A stretch of DNA of 64,000 nucleotides from CALGKJ01 sp049322695 (GCA_049322695.1 JBMORW010000021.1:62001-126000); one strand, 5' to 3'. Numbered from the stretch's first letter, positions 45,722 through 55,267 are shown. A program made the numbers and translations. Notes: generated by a model from the sequence alone, not told the origin.

Positions 45722-47054
45722 AAAGATTCATTATCCAGCTTGCAATTTTGAAATATGACAGCAGCGACAAAGCATCAACCATTGTTGACAGCACAGGACT
45801 TGCCATAATGGCAGGGTCCAGCTTCACTGCCTTGGCTATTATAGGCAGTGTACCGCCTATGATCTTCGCAAGACATACAGTTATTATGAGTGTTAAGCTT
45901 ACTATCAACGAAATTGTAAAGGAGTAGCCGCTTATAAAATATACTCTTAGGAAATTTACAACTGCCAGTGTACCACCTACAAAAAAGCTGATCCTCAACT
46001 CTCTCCATATAACCTTCAAAACATCTCCAAGCTCTACTTCTCCAAGTGCGAGACCCCTTATTACCAGCGTGGAAGCTTGAGCTCCGGCATTTCCACCTGT
46101 ACCCATGAGCATTGGTATGAACACAGACAAGCCGATAACCTTGTCAAGACTGGACTGGAAGCCTTCAATTATACTTCCGGTTAAGGTTGCTGACAGCATC
46201 AAGAACAGCAGCCAGAATATTCTTTGCTTTGCAAGTGAAAAAATGCTTGTTTTCAGGTATTCATCTTCACTGGGTGTCAAAGCATTCATTATCTGAATAT
46301 CCTCTGTGGTTTCCTCTTCCACTACGTCCATAATATCGTCAACGGTAATAATACCTACAAGCTTTTCCTCCTGGTCAACCACCGGAACAGACAGCAAGTC
46401 ATATTTTTTGAATACATTTGCAACTTCTTCCCTGTCATCCAATGTTCCGACATGTATTGCGTCTGTCTCCATTATTTCCTCAACCAGCATATCAGGCTGA
46501 GCCAGTACGAGCTCCTTTAAAGTTACTATGCCTTCAAGAGTCCTGTTCTTATTAATAACATAACAGGTATAAATAGTTTCTTTATCAGTAGCAGTTCTTC
46601 TAATCCTTTTTATTGCTTCTTCTACTGTAAGCTCCTTCTTGAGATCAACAAACTCAATAGTCATAAGGCTGCCTGCCGAGTCTTCAGGATAATGCAAAAA
46701 CTGATTTATGAGCTTCCTTTCTGTTTCAGTGGAGTACTTCAAAATCTTCTTTACAACCGATGAAGGCATTTCCTCAAGATAGTCAATCATATCATCAAAA
46801 TAGAGCTCTTCCAGTATCTCTTTCAGCTCTTCCTCTTTAATCATAAGAGAAAAATTAGTCTGCTGCTTTACGGACAAGTGTGAAAAAACCTCAACAGCTG
46901 TATCCTTATGCAGCATTCTGAAAACCAACAGACTATGCTTGGTATCCAGTTCCTCAAGAAGCTCTGCAATGTCAACAGGCTGCATGTCAGCCAGCTCTGC
47001 CTTTATAGCAGCATAGTTCTTACTCTCAATATGCTCTTTTATGATGTGCTCCAT
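45720..47054 (-). CDS. mgtE: Magnesium transporter MgtE
   Basis: A 444-residue MgtE channel: N-terminal helical magnesium-sensing domain (residues 1-125), two CBS domains (about 130-250: SLMTIEFVDL, DAIHVGTLDDREEVANVFKKYDLLSVPVVD) and five membrane helices with the selectivity segment PMLMGTGGNAGAQAST. The ATG at 47054 has GGGAGGGGAG at normal spacing. The M-box leader upstream should shut expression off when magnesium is plentiful. Confidence 0.96.
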   Translation of the reverse strand: MEHIIKEHIESKNYAAIKAELADMQPVDIAELLEELDTKHSLLVFRMLHKDTAVEVFSHLSVKQQTNFSLMIKEEELKEILEELYFDDMIDYLEEMPSSVVKKILKYSTETERKLINQFLHYPEDSAGSLMTIEFVDLKKELTVEEAIKRIRRTATDKETIYTCYVINKNRTLEGIVTLKELVLAQPDMLVEEIMETDAIHVGTLDDREEVANVFKKYDLLSVPVVDQEEKLVGIITVDDIMDVVEEETTEDIQIMNALTPSEDEYLKTSIFSLAKQRIFWLLFLMLSATLTGSIIEGFQSSLDKVIGLSVFIPMLMGTGGNAGAQASTLVIRGLALGEVELGDVLKVIWRELRISFFVGGTLAVVNFLRVYFISGYSFTISLIVSLTLIITVCLAKIIGGTLPIIAKAVKLDPAIMASPVLSTMVDALSLLSYFKIASWIMNL

Positions 47055-47181
47055 TTTCTCCCCTCCCTGAATCAGGGAGCAGCACAATGTGAAACAAACA
47101 GACTACTCCCTGATAATATTTGATTATTAATACTCTGCTTACTACCAGGACCAGCGTCCATTAAATTTCACCTCCAAAATT

Positions 47182-47395
47182 TCACAAAATAAAAGTCCTT
47201 CTCAAAGGAGAAAGACAGTAATAGTACATGTTTCTCCCTTGTTGAGCTTTGACTCTGAATGGCATAGGCTCTGCCAGCCACATTAGATAAAACCTTGATT
47301 CGGTAATATCTGCTAACCGCATTGGCGTCTCACGACATTTCTGGGTAGTGGCATATATCCATTCAGTAATCTCACCTAACGGATTTAATACAGAA
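47182..47395 (-). promoter_or_regulatory. M-box (ykoK) magnesium riboswitch of mgtE
   Basis: On the minus strand the conserved M-box core is readable: CGTTAGGTGAGATTACT, ATATGCCACTACCCAGAAATG, GAGACGCCAATGCGGTTAGC, and GCCTATGCCATTCAGAGTCAAAGCTC. It ends in a terminator GTCTTTCTCCTTTGAGAAGGAC followed by TTTTATTTT (about 47191-47215), so control is by transcription termination. A 72-codon open frame across it is not a gene. Confidence 0.93.
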
Positions 47396-47404
47396 AGCAA
47401 ACAT

Positions 47405-47502
47405 CAGTGATCAGTGACCAGTGACCAGTAGCCAGTAGCCAGTAGCCAGTAGCCAGTAGCCAGTAGCCAGTAGCCAGTAGCCAGTAGCCAGTAGCCAGTA
47501 GT
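47405..47502. repeat. 14-copy heptanucleotide tandem array
   Basis: Exactly 98 bp = 14 heptamers: CAGTGAT, 2 CAGTGAC, 10 identical CAGTAGC, and CAGTAGT. It ends 9 bp before the M-box on the transcript-upstream side, so it lies in or next to the mgtE promoter. No spacers, hence not CRISPR. Homogeneous copies suggest recent expansion by replication slippage. Confidence 0.95.
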
Positions 47503-47635
47503 TTGTTCTCTGTATATCTAAATTGTATCGCAAAGCGTCAAAAAAAGCAATAAAATACTGTTTTTTTATTTATTTATTATATATCTCTCATTATTGCTTA
47601 CTTATACAGCATTACGCGGTATTACTTCAATTCTC

Positions 47636-48343
47636 CTATATAATTACATCTATTTTATTGCTTATTTCTACCTCACCGTTATTTACTGTGCATTTATAGG
47701 CCAAAATACATACACCCTCTGCTTCCGCTTGCTTTACAGCCTTTCCGAAAGCAGGGTCCATTACATAGTTTGGTGTAAAACTGTGTGCAAAATCAAGCTG
47801 TACAACAAACAGCAGAGCTGACTTATAGCCTTCCTTCCGTGCCTTAATAAGCTCATATATATGTCTTTTTCCTCTTTCGGTGGGTGCATCAGGAAACATG
47901 GCTATAGAATCCTTTTCCAATGTTACTCCTTTTATTTCAACAAAACAGCAGTCACTTTTTTTTACTGAATCCTCATGTTTTTTTAAAAGTAAATCAAATC
48001 TACTACCACTATATGTAACCTCTCTTTTAATGTAACCATACATAATCAATTCTTTTATTATTCCTCTTCTTATACCTTCCTGAGCCAGTGCATTTGGCAG
48101 CTGCGAATCAATGGAAACTGGAAGACCGTTTTTATATACTACCACAAGCTCATAATCAGTCTTTCTGCTTTTACTCCTTCTGTCCTCGAGAAGCACACCT
48201 GTGCCTTCTATGAAAAGTTCTCTGCATCTTCCTGTGTTGGGTACATGCACCAATTCTTCCCTGCCGTCAAGCATTACTAAAGCTTCAAACCTGTTAAGCC
48301 TTTTTATGAATTCTGCTTTTTTAATGACGTTTTTGAATTTCAT
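47636..48343 (-). CDS. sfsA: SfsA family protein
   Basis: A 235-residue SfsA (sugar fermentation stimulation) protein. The N-terminal OB-like part has FEALVMLDGREELVHVPNTGRC and the nuclease-like core has GSRFDLLLKKH, DCCFVEIKGVTLEKD and MFPDAPTERGKRHIYEL, the restriction-endonuclease-like signature of the family. SfsA proteins are thought to act on nucleic acid; the in vivo role is unsettled. The ATG at 48343 follows AGGTGAG. Confidence 0.93.
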   Translation of the reverse strand: MKFKNVIKKAEFIKRLNRFEALVMLDGREELVHVPNTGRCRELFIEGTGVLLEDRRSKSRKTDYELVVVYKNGLPVSIDSQLPNALAQEGIRRGIIKELIMYGYIKREVTYSGSRFDLLLKKHEDSVKKSDCCFVEIKGVTLEKDSIAMFPDAPTERGKRHIYELIKARKEGYKSALLFVVQLDFAHSFTPNYVMDPAFGKAVKQAEAEGVCILAYKCTVNNGEVEISNKIDVII

Positions 48344-48443
48344 TCTCTCACCTGCTAAATATTTCATTGATATTAGTATGATTAATTGCTTAAATATAAT
48401 TATATACCAAACATCTTAATATACATATGGGAGCGTGAAATAA

Positions 48444-48884
48444 ATGGAAAACTACAATGTGCTGGTATTGATGAAAAAGGATAGCAGTACAGGCTTTCTA
48501 ACAGATACAGTGGATTCATACACCATAGCTGCAGGTATTGAATACATAGAAGGGATGTATTTTCAGGAAAAAGATGATTCGGATTTTGTTTTTATGACCT
48601 TAACGACAAAGGATATAGAAGACTGGGAGTATTACGGTATATATGACCTGTATAATGAGGACATATATGATGAGCTGGCAGCTGAGCTCATAGACGGGTC
48701 AGGTGATTACAATCCTAAATGGATTTTAAAACTGAAATATCTAAGAGAAAGAGAAGAAATGGAGCAAAGGCTCAACAGGATAATAGAGCTTCATATTTCT
48801 GAGCTTGAAAGAATCAAGCCGCTGCTTATGGAACACAGAGCAAAGTACATGGAAATGATGGAGGCAGCAGAAGCTGAGGACTAG
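48444..48884 (+). CDS. Hypothetical protein
   Basis: A 146-residue acidic soluble protein. The N-terminal 85 residues look like a small alpha/beta domain (NVLVLMKKDSSTGFLTDTVDSYTIA); the C-terminal 55 form a long charged helix (REREEMEQRLNRIIELHISELERIKPLL). I do not recognise the family. A gene start with GGGAGCG and a terminator hairpin at its end support it as real. Confidence 0.7.
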   Translation: MENYNVLVLMKKDSSTGFLTDTVDSYTIAAGIEYIEGMYFQEKDDSDFVFMTLTTKDIEDWEYYGIYDLYNEDIYDELAAELIDGSGDYNPKWILKLKYLREREEMEQRLNRIIELHISELERIKPLLMEHRAKYMEMMEAAEAED

Positions 48885-48913
48885 CGCTACTGCTAGTAGC
48901 AGCCGACTCAGCT
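48872..48913. terminator. Terminator between convergent genes
   Basis: Outer arms AGCTGAG / CTCAGCT and inner GCTACT / AGTAGC; followed by CTCTAATTTTATTT on the plus strand. The inner part (CTAGCGCTACTGCTAGTAGC) resembles the heptamer repeat family. Confidence 0.65.
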
Positions 48914-48921
48914 CTCTAATT

Positions 48922-49875
48922 TTATTTGATTATTCCTTTTTCTCTATAATATCTTTCTGCTCCCCGGTGTATAGGGATTGAAATGTCGTTCAGGGCTGAT
49001 TCCAGCTTTATCTGCAGCCCTGTTTTATTGTTTTGCGTCAAACTGTCCCTGCTGTCAAACAGCAGCTTTGTAAGCTCATATACCAGGCTTTCAGGGACAT
49101 CATCCCTTGTCACCAAGGAAGCCCTGACTGCTATGCTCTTGATATCCTTATCCTGTCCGATATAAGTACCGGATGACATTATGTATTCCGACATATAGTG
49201 ATACTTGTCTTCCAGTCTGCCTACAATTTCATCCGAAAGAGGTACAAGCGCTATATTTATCTCAGAAGCAAGCTCCTGTATCGTTGCATTTTCTGTTCCG
49301 GACGTAAATATAAATCCGTCTATCAAATTTTGCTTAAACTGAGCTGCTGCCTCATCAAGATTGAGAAAATTCGCTGCAATATCATTATAACTCATTCCTG
49401 CAGCAGTGAAAATCTGTCTGGAATTCACCTCAACACCGCTTCCCGGCGAACCTACAGAGAGCCTTTTTCCCTTAAGATCCTCCAGCGACTTAATATTGCT
49501 GTCCTTTCTTACAACAATGTGTACTACCTCAGAATAAAGTGAAGCTATGGCACGAAGACTGCTGATTTTTTCCCCTTCAAAAACCTCTGCACCCTTATAT
49601 GCAAAATCCAATATGTCATTTTGCACCATTGACAGCTTTACCTTTTTTGCTTCAAGAAGCTTGCAATTTTCAACAGATCCACTTGTACCTATTGTAGATA
49701 TATAGACCTTGCCTGATTTTTCATTGACCAGCTCTGCATAAGCATTCCCCAGAGATTCATAAATGCCAGTTGGAGCTCCGGTAGCCATTGGTATCTTAGT
49801 CTTTGATACAGTGCAGCCAAAAGAAACAACAAGGCAAAGCACTATAATGAACAGTACCTTTATACTACTTGACAT
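48922..49875 (-). CDS. TAXI family TRAP-type solute-binding lipoprotein
   Basis: A 317-residue lipoprotein (lipobox VSFGC, C21) of the TAXI subfamily. Typical segments are MATGAPTGIYESLGNAYAELVNE, ISTIGTSGSVENCKLLEAKK, LSMVQNDI and GKRLSVGSPGSGVEVNSRQIFTAAG. TAXI proteins usually feed a fused TRAP permease (TRAP-QM); none is in the window. Instead it is the last gene of an operon with a GlnK/GlnL-like two-component system (29-bp gap), so it may act as a ligand sensor subunit for the kinase. That is inference. Confidence 0.9.
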   Translation of the reverse strand: MSSSIKVLFIIVLCLVVSFGCTVSKTKIPMATGAPTGIYESLGNAYAELVNEKSGKVYISTIGTSGSVENCKLLEAKKVKLSMVQNDILDFAYKGAEVFEGEKISSLRAIASLYSEVVHIVVRKDSNIKSLEDLKGKRLSVGSPGSGVEVNSRQIFTAAGMSYNDIAANFLNLDEAAAQFKQNLIDGFIFTSGTENATIQELASEINIALVPLSDEIVGRLEDKYHYMSEYIMSSGTYIGQDKDIKSIAVRASLVTRDDVPESLVYELTKLLFDSRDSLTQNNKTGLQIKLESALNDISIPIHRGAERYYREKGIIK

Positions 49876-49904
49876 ACCTTTCTCTCCTCAAAAAATATTC
49901 AAAG

Positions 49905-50798
49905 CTAAATATTATGCTCTATCATCACCATAAGCCTTCTGAAAAAGGATTTGAGATTTACCTTGCCGCTTACACCCTTCTTACCTCTTAGTGCATCCAT
50001 TTCAGCTTTTATATCCGTATAATCAAATAAAGAAGTGCTGTAAATATTAAACTTTTCATTGGCAAAATCCTCTATTCCCATAGAAGCGATATTTTTCATA
50101 GCCTTGCTTACAGCTCTTCTGACTCTCATTTCAATGGCCTTAACATCGCCCTTCATATTTACATTTTCAGTAAGGTATTTGCTTTGAATCACCTTTAAAA
50201 AGTCATTTAGCTGGATTTCCTCCAGATTATCATACAGATTGCGGTCATTCATAAGCAGCATGCATATATTTATTATATCCTTGCTTCCCAGATCTCCCAA
50301 TATACCCAGGTCAGCAAGTATTTTATCCAGTATACGCTTAAAGCTGTCAGGACTTACAGCAGCTATTGCATTACTGCTCATCTTGAAGGAGGAGGCTGTA
50401 TTCTCTATTGTATTAAAAAGCTTCTTAAGTGTTAAATTTTCTTTAACCTTTTTTATAACATTTACAACCTCCATCGCATTAATAGGTTTGCTTATATAGA
50501 ATTCTATCCCCGCTTCATATGCTTTGCCAATCATGTCCTTCGCACTGACCTGTGAAAGCATGACAAAAACACATTTTATATTCAGGGATTTGATTTTCCT
50601 TACTATAGCAATGCCGTCCTGCTGCGGAAGCAGCAAATCCACTACTGCTATATCAGGCTTATTATTCAAAATTATCTCTTCTCCCTGCAGCCCGTTTTCT
50701 GCTTCTGCCACCACCTCTCCAAGTCCGTTCTGCTCAATTATGCGCACCAATACATTTCTTACGGACTTATCATCATCAACAACAACAAATCTTGACAT
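49905..50798 (-). CDS. Response regulator with YcbB-type output domain (GlnL-like)
   Basis: A 297-residue regulator: receiver domain 1-125 (acidic D8-D10, phospho-acceptor D54 in VVDLLLP, lysine in YISKPINAMEVV) and a C-terminal YcbB-type DNA-binding domain (about 150-297, IEMRVRRAVSKAMKNIASMGIEDFANEKF). In Bacillus subtilis the relative GlnL works with kinase GlnK in glutamine-dependent control. It is encoded 2 bp after the kinase. The target genes are not evident here. Confidence 0.9.
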   Translation of the reverse strand: MSRFVVVDDDKSVRNVLVRIIEQNGLGEVVAEAENGLQGEEIILNNKPDIAVVDLLLPQQDGIAIVRKIKSLNIKCVFVMLSQVSAKDMIGKAYEAGIEFYISKPINAMEVVNVIKKVKENLTLKKLFNTIENTASSFKMSSNAIAAVSPDSFKRILDKILADLGILGDLGSKDIINICMLLMNDRNLYDNLEEIQLNDFLKVIQSKYLTENVNMKGDVKAIEMRVRRAVSKAMKNIASMGIEDFANEKFNIYSTSLFDYTDIKAEMDALRGKKGVSGKVNLKSFFRRLMVMIEHNI

Positions 50799-50800
50799 TG

Positions 50801-52093
50801 CTATTCCTCCTGTACAATGTTTTTTCTAGGTATCGTTATCACAAACTCAGTCAGACTGCTTCTTGTCTTGCTTAGATTTATATTTCCCTCCAATAAATCC
50901 AGCAGCATCCTGACATGAGCTAATCCCAACCCTGTTGAGCTGTGTCCTGTCTCAGGGTCAAACTTGGTTGTAAAACCGGGGTCAAATATCATCTCCCTAT
51001 CCTTAGGCGGTATGCCCTTTCCATTGTCAACAACCCTGAAATATACATTATCCTTATCAGTGTGGCTTCTAACCTTTATGAAAGGACTTCTCTTGTCACT
51101 CGCTTCTACGGAGTTCTGTATAAGGTTGTTTAGAATAGACAGTATTATAAGATATTGACTTATGCTTAAATCCTCTCTGTACTCAAACAGCAGTTCTATT
51201 CTCTTGTTTATTACCTCGGGATACTCAGTAAAAATGTCCTTGATTGTATCAAACATTTCACTCACAGTCATTGATTTGTGGACATCCTGTGACGGTACAA
51301 GCTTCTCCATGCTGGCCACCAACCGATGATAGTCCTTTTTAATCTCATGTATATCAATAGATAATGATAAACTGTCCTGCTCAATTTTTCTTGCCTCATG
51401 GCTGTCTACAAATTCTTTGTCCTTCATAGAAGTGTATATTGAATAGGCCTTCTCCATGGCATTTTCCATATCAGCCATAGATTTCTTGAGAAACAGTATT
51501 TCCGATTCAAGCTTTGTAGTAAGCATAATCAACTCTTTGTATCTTTTCTGATGTACTTCCTTATTTATTATAAGATTAAAATACCTGACTGTCCAATAAA
51601 TACCCATAGTAATAAAACCACGCAGAAAAGCTGTCAAAAAAACAGTTGTGATCATAGAATCTATAGGCACTACCAAAAACTGCCTACGGATAAACAGCTC
51701 TACAATATTTGATAATATATCGGCAGAGCTCAGCAGAAGCAGGAAATATACCGGTTTATCAGTATAATCTCGAAAATCCAGTCTGTCTATAATGAAGCCA
51801 TAGCATATGTAGTACATAAAAGCTGGAAAATGCCTTAGTATTGCCCTGAAAATAGTATAGTCCCCTCCAAAAACGTCTATTCCGGTTCTAAGAAATATAA
51901 CACAGATAGACGCAGCAAATGCTGCAGGCATTACAGGGACTCTTTTAAAATAGATCATGAGAAATAGAAAGGTAATAACACCAAAGGTTATCCTAAAATC
52001 TGTTCCAAAGGGATAGTAGTAAACCTGTCCCATAAAGGCTGTGAATATGCCGACAATAAGTATTTCTTTATAATCTTTTTTCAAGATATACAC
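50801..52093 (-). CDS. Sensor histidine kinase, GlnK/DcuS-like GHKL type
   Basis: A 430-residue membrane kinase. Six predicted helices occupy residues 10-180, a coiled coil spans about 185-250, the likely phospho-acceptor histidine is in SIDIHEIKKDYHRL (about 263), and the GHKL ATPase domain shows ILNNLIQNSVEA (N box), VVDNGKGIP (G1) and GHSSTGLGLAHVR (G2). Partner of the YcbB-type regulator downstream. Without an extracellular loop domain, sensing must be in the membrane or through another protein. Confidence 0.88.
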   Translation of the reverse strand: MYILKKDYKEILIVGIFTAFMGQVYYYPFGTDFRITFGVITFLFLMIYFKRVPVMPAAFAASICVIFLRTGIDVFGGDYTIFRAILRHFPAFMYYICYGFIIDRLDFRDYTDKPVYFLLLLSSADILSNIVELFIRRQFLVVPIDSMITTVFLTAFLRGFITMGIYWTVRYFNLIINKEVHQKRYKELIMLTTKLESEILFLKKSMADMENAMEKAYSIYTSMKDKEFVDSHEARKIEQDSLSLSIDIHEIKKDYHRLVASMEKLVPSQDVHKSMTVSEMFDTIKDIFTEYPEVINKRIELLFEYREDLSISQYLIILSILNNLIQNSVEASDKRSPFIKVRSHTDKDNVYFRVVDNGKGIPPKDREMIFDPGFTTKFDPETGHSSTGLGLAHVRMLLDLLEGNINLSKTRSSLTEFVITIPRKNIVQEE

Positions 52094-52133
52094 TCCATTA
52101 TCAGTTAAAAAATATATTACAATTATATCATAA

Positions 52134-52158
52134 AAGGATAGGGCTTACACCTATCCTT
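52134..52158 (-). terminator. Hairpin at the end of the 128-residue gene
   Basis: AAGGATAGG / CCTATCCTT, 9 perfect pairs, spanning the stop codon; followed by a short T stretch on the minus strand. Weak as a terminator. Confidence 0.55.
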
Positions 52159-52537
52159 CATTTTTTTCTGTTACCAGCAAAATGCTCTCTTCATATTCTG
52201 ATATATGCACTTCAGGGTCATGTGCCGATATATATACTCCGTCATCAAGCTTCAGCAGCTTAAAGCGGAAGAGCTCAAACAGCTCCTGCTCTTCATTTAT
52301 TTCTTCATTCTGAACACAGCTGAAGGTTTCGACATAGTAGCCTGTTTCATCATGCTTAATCATATACAAATCATTGCTCAACTCATCTTGAAACAGCTCA
52401 TCGGTAATCCTTTTCATATCATTCATACCATAATACTCCAGAAGCTCTTCAGCGGATGCCTTATAATCTCTGTCCTCAGGTTTCATCTCACCGGGATCTA
52501 TAGATTCTATAAACCTTTTCACCAGATACTTTTTCAT
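52151..52537 (-). CDS. Hypothetical acidic protein
   Basis: A 128-residue acidic soluble protein of unknown family; its only visible features are an N-terminal basic patch, a helical EELLEYYGMNDMKRITDELFQDE stretch and a C-terminal strand-rich part. GAAGGAGGAG precedes the ATG. It lies just upstream of the kinase operon, separated by 58 bp and a hairpin. Confidence 0.68.
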   Translation of the reverse strand: MKKYLVKRFIESIDPGEMKPEDRDYKASAEELLEYYGMNDMKRITDELFQDELSNDLYMIKHDETGYYVETFSCVQNEEINEEQELFELFRFKLLKLDDGVYISAHDPEVHISEYEESILLVTEKNEG

Positions 52538-52719
52538 AATAACTCCTCCTTCAAATATGAATTATTCTGATATGAATGCACAATATAATATTTGACTGCT
52601 TTAATTTATATTATGCTATTGCGGCAATAAGTTTAAACTAGTCTGTTTATATTAAATTAATTCTACGCAGTAATAGATTTTCCTTCATTGTTAAAACTGC
52701 GTTTTTTAGGAGGTTGTAT

Positions 52720-53802
52720 ATGACGAAAATAGCCATTATGGGTGCCGGGCTGTCAGGTTTATCCTGTGCTTTTGAGCTTGAGAAAAACGGCTTATCTGCT
52801 GATATATTTGAAGACAGGGGCGAGGTTGAGGATAGGTTTATGAATCTGGAGGGTATGCTTGATATTCTTTACAGACCTGTTACTGACAGTCTGGCATACC
52901 TTGCAGATAAACACGGACTCTTCCTGCAGCCTATCAATACTATAAAAAAACTGGAGCTGAATTCAGAAAAATGTAAAAAATCAATAGAAGGGAGGATGGG
53001 CTTCGTTACAGCAAGGGGTAGACATCCCCAGGCATTATCAAAGCAAATAGCGAAGCAAATCAAGTCGAAGCTTTTTTTTGACAGCAAAAGGTCCATACAC
53101 GAGCTGACTAAGGAATATGATATAGTGGTAATTGCTTTAGGAGACGGCAACTTCACACGCAAGCTTCAGAAATTCTCTGTAGATGTATCCGTAACGCTGT
53201 TAGGTATAGATATTGCTGGAAGCTTTGACCCTACTCAGCTTACTGTATTCCTTGACAATCGATTTGCACCAAAGGGCTATGTATATCAAATGGCATATGA
53301 TGAAAAGGCAGCACATCTCGCAATAGCCACACCGCAAGATAATGCAGATATGCAGCTGCTAAAGGATAGGCTGCTGAATCATATAAATTTTTCCGGACGT
53401 ATAACCAATGAGTTTGAGATAAGAAATTACGTCATTGGAAGAACAGACTGCAGTCGTATAGGCAATATGTTTTTTACCGGCAACTGCGGAGGATTTATCA
53501 TGCCGTTTCTAGGCTTCGGACAGTTTGGAAGTATACTCAGCGGAATATATACGGGTAAAGCAATCGCACTCGGTAAAGATGTGAGCAAAGAGCTTCAGCC
53601 TATGAAGAAAAGCTACAAACTATCCTTAAATCTCAGGCGTGCTATGGAATGTATGGAGAATGACGATTTTGACAGGCTTGTAAGTCTTATGGGAAGTGCA
53701 CTTGGTAGTAGGATATTGACTGACAGCAGATACAACATACTAAGGCTGGGGGGAAAGCTGACCAAACCCTATGCCGCAGCCCTCAGTGTGATAAGAAACT
53801 GA
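52720..53802 (+). CDS. FAD/NAD(P)-dependent oxidoreductase-like protein
   Basis: A 360-residue protein with an N-terminal dinucleotide-binding fold MTKIAIMGAGLSGLSCAFELEKNG...DIFED (GxGxxG plus terminal acidic residue) and a C-terminal FFTGNCGGFIMPFLGFGQFGSILSGIYTGKA that fits the FAD-ribityl site of geranylgeranyl-reductase-like flavoproteins. Substrate unknown. Start at the ATG 52720, 8 bases after TTAGGAGG. It stands alone on the plus strand and is convergent with the hybrid kinase. Confidence 0.8.
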   Translation: MTKIAIMGAGLSGLSCAFELEKNGLSADIFEDRGEVEDRFMNLEGMLDILYRPVTDSLAYLADKHGLFLQPINTIKKLELNSEKCKKSIEGRMGFVTARGRHPQALSKQIAKQIKSKLFFDSKRSIHELTKEYDIVVIALGDGNFTRKLQKFSVDVSVTLLGIDIAGSFDPTQLTVFLDNRFAPKGYVYQMAYDEKAAHLAIATPQDNADMQLLKDRLLNHINFSGRITNEFEIRNYVIGRTDCSRIGNMFFTGNCGGFIMPFLGFGQFGSILSGIYTGKAIALGKDVSKELQPMKKSYKLSLNLRRAMECMENDDFDRLVSLMGSALGSRILTDSRYNILRLGGKLTKPYAAALSVIRN

Positions 53803-53821
53803 TTATTACTGTACCGAGAAA

Positions 53822-55267
53822 TTACATATATTTCTCTATTTTAGCAGAAAGCTCGTTAAAATCAAAAGGCTTTGCAATATAATCATCTGCACCGGCAGAA
53901 AGAAATGTCTCTTTATCTTTATCCATGGCATAGGCAGTTACTGCAACTATCGGAACATCAATTCCCCTGGATCTTAATGCCCTGGTTGCTTCAATACCGT
54001 TCATCACAGGCATTTGAATGTCCATAAGCACAAGGTCATATGCTTCTCTTTCCAATAGCTCTATGGCCTCCTGTCCGTTAACTACAGCATTGACAGTATA
54101 ACCCTGGGCTTTGAGATACTTGGTCAGAACCAGTTGATTTACATCATCATCCTCAACTACCAATACCCTGTTTCTTTGTTCGATGTATTTTTTTTGTTCT
54201 ATAGGTTTACTTTGATTTATGTAGCCGGTATCCTCCTGAAGCCATATATCAAAGTAAAATCTGCTTCCTACATTAAGCTCACTTTCAACACCTATACTTC
54301 CATCGAAGAGCTTGATAAGCCTGCTGCAGATGGCAAGCCCCAGACCTGCCCCTTCATATCTCTTATTATATGAATCATCAACCTGACTGAAAATCTTAAA
54401 AAGCTTTTCTTTATCCTTTTCAGATATTCCTACACCCGTGTCAAGTACAGAAAATCTGAGGTGACAAAAGTCATCTTTATTTTCAAGCTTATCCAGTTTG
54501 ATATTAACAAAGCCCTTATCAGTAAACTTCACTGCATTGCCCACAAGGCTTATGAGTATTTGATTCAACTTAACACTGTCTCCTATAAAGATCTTTGGTA
54601 TATCATTGTCTACTTCATAGTTAAATGCTATGTCCTTTTCCATTGCTGCGGGTCTGAATAAGGAATATAAATCATATATCAGGTTATGTATATTGAAGCA
54701 TTGATTTACAAGCTTGACAGACCCAAGCTCCAATCTCGATATTTCCATAATATTCGCCAGAGTATTAGTCAATGCCAATGAAGATTTTTTTGCTATTTCC
54801 AAGAGTCTATACTGCTCTTCTGTGGTTTCTTCTTTAAGCTGCATATACTGTATACTACCCAATATTCCATTCATGGGAGTCCTCAGTTCATGACTCATAT
54901 TGGCCAGAAACTGAGTCTTTACATGACTTGCCCTTTCCAGCTCATCTCTTGTTTCAATCAGACTTAGCTCAGCGGCTTTCCTTTCTTCTATTTCATTCAT
55001 AAGCTGACTGTTTGTTTCAGATAATGCTTCATTAACCTTCATAATCTCATCTCTTAGTTTATCCTTAATGATGATCTCTTTTCTGATAAGTGAGTATAAA
55101 ATATATGAAGTAACAATTACAAATACCCATCCCTTATAGGTTTGCAGCTTTGTCATAATTTGTATATCATTGGTAAACAGGAATAAAAATCTATCTGACA
55201 GCAATATCCATGCAATACTTATAGCTAAGTAAATTGATGCAATCTTTACATAAGGTCTTTTGAACAT
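53822..55267 (-). CDS. Hybrid histidine kinase / response regulator
   Basis: A 481-residue protein: two N-terminal helices (about 10-30 and 45-62) with a very short external loop, a coiled coil (70-115), HisKA with H126 in MSHELRTPMNG, an HATPase domain (NQILISLVGNAVKFTD, DTGVGISEKD, YEGAGLGLAIC) and a C-terminal receiver (VVEDDDVNQLVLTKYL, phospho-acceptor in LVLMDIQMPVMNG, AKPFDFNEL). The lack of a sensing domain suggests it reads a membrane or cytoplasmic signal. No cognate output gene is adjacent. Confidence 0.92.
   Translation of the reverse strand: MFKRPYVKIASIYLAISIAWILLSDRFLFLFTNDIQIMTKLQTYKGWVFVIVTSYILYSLIRKEIIIKDKLRDEIMKVNEALSETNSQLMNEIEERKAAELSLIETRDELERASHVKTQFLANMSHELRTPMNGILGSIQYMQLKEETTEEQYRLLEIAKKSSLALTNTLANIMEISRLELGSVKLVNQCFNIHNLIYDLYSLFRPAAMEKDIAFNYEVDNDIPKIFIGDSVKLNQILISLVGNAVKFTDKGFVNIKLDKLENKDDFCHLRFSVLDTGVGISEKDKEKLFKIFSQVDDSYNKRYEGAGLGLAICSRLIKLFDGSIGVESELNVGSRFYFDIWLQEDTGYINQSKPIEQKKYIEQRNRVLVVEDDDVNQLVLTKYLKAQGYTVNAVVNGQEAIELLEREAYDLVLMDIQMPVMNGIEATRALRSRGIDVPIVAVTAYAMDKDKETFLSAGADDYIAKPFDFNELSAKIEKYM

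Noticed and set aside
47182..47400. 72-codon open frame on the minus strand before mgtE
   Set aside because: It lies entirely on the M-box riboswitch; the conserved RNA motifs explain the sequence and there is no ribosome binding site.
47405..47502. Possible CRISPR array
   Set aside because: The unit is 7 bp and strictly tandem with no spacers, and no cas genes are near.
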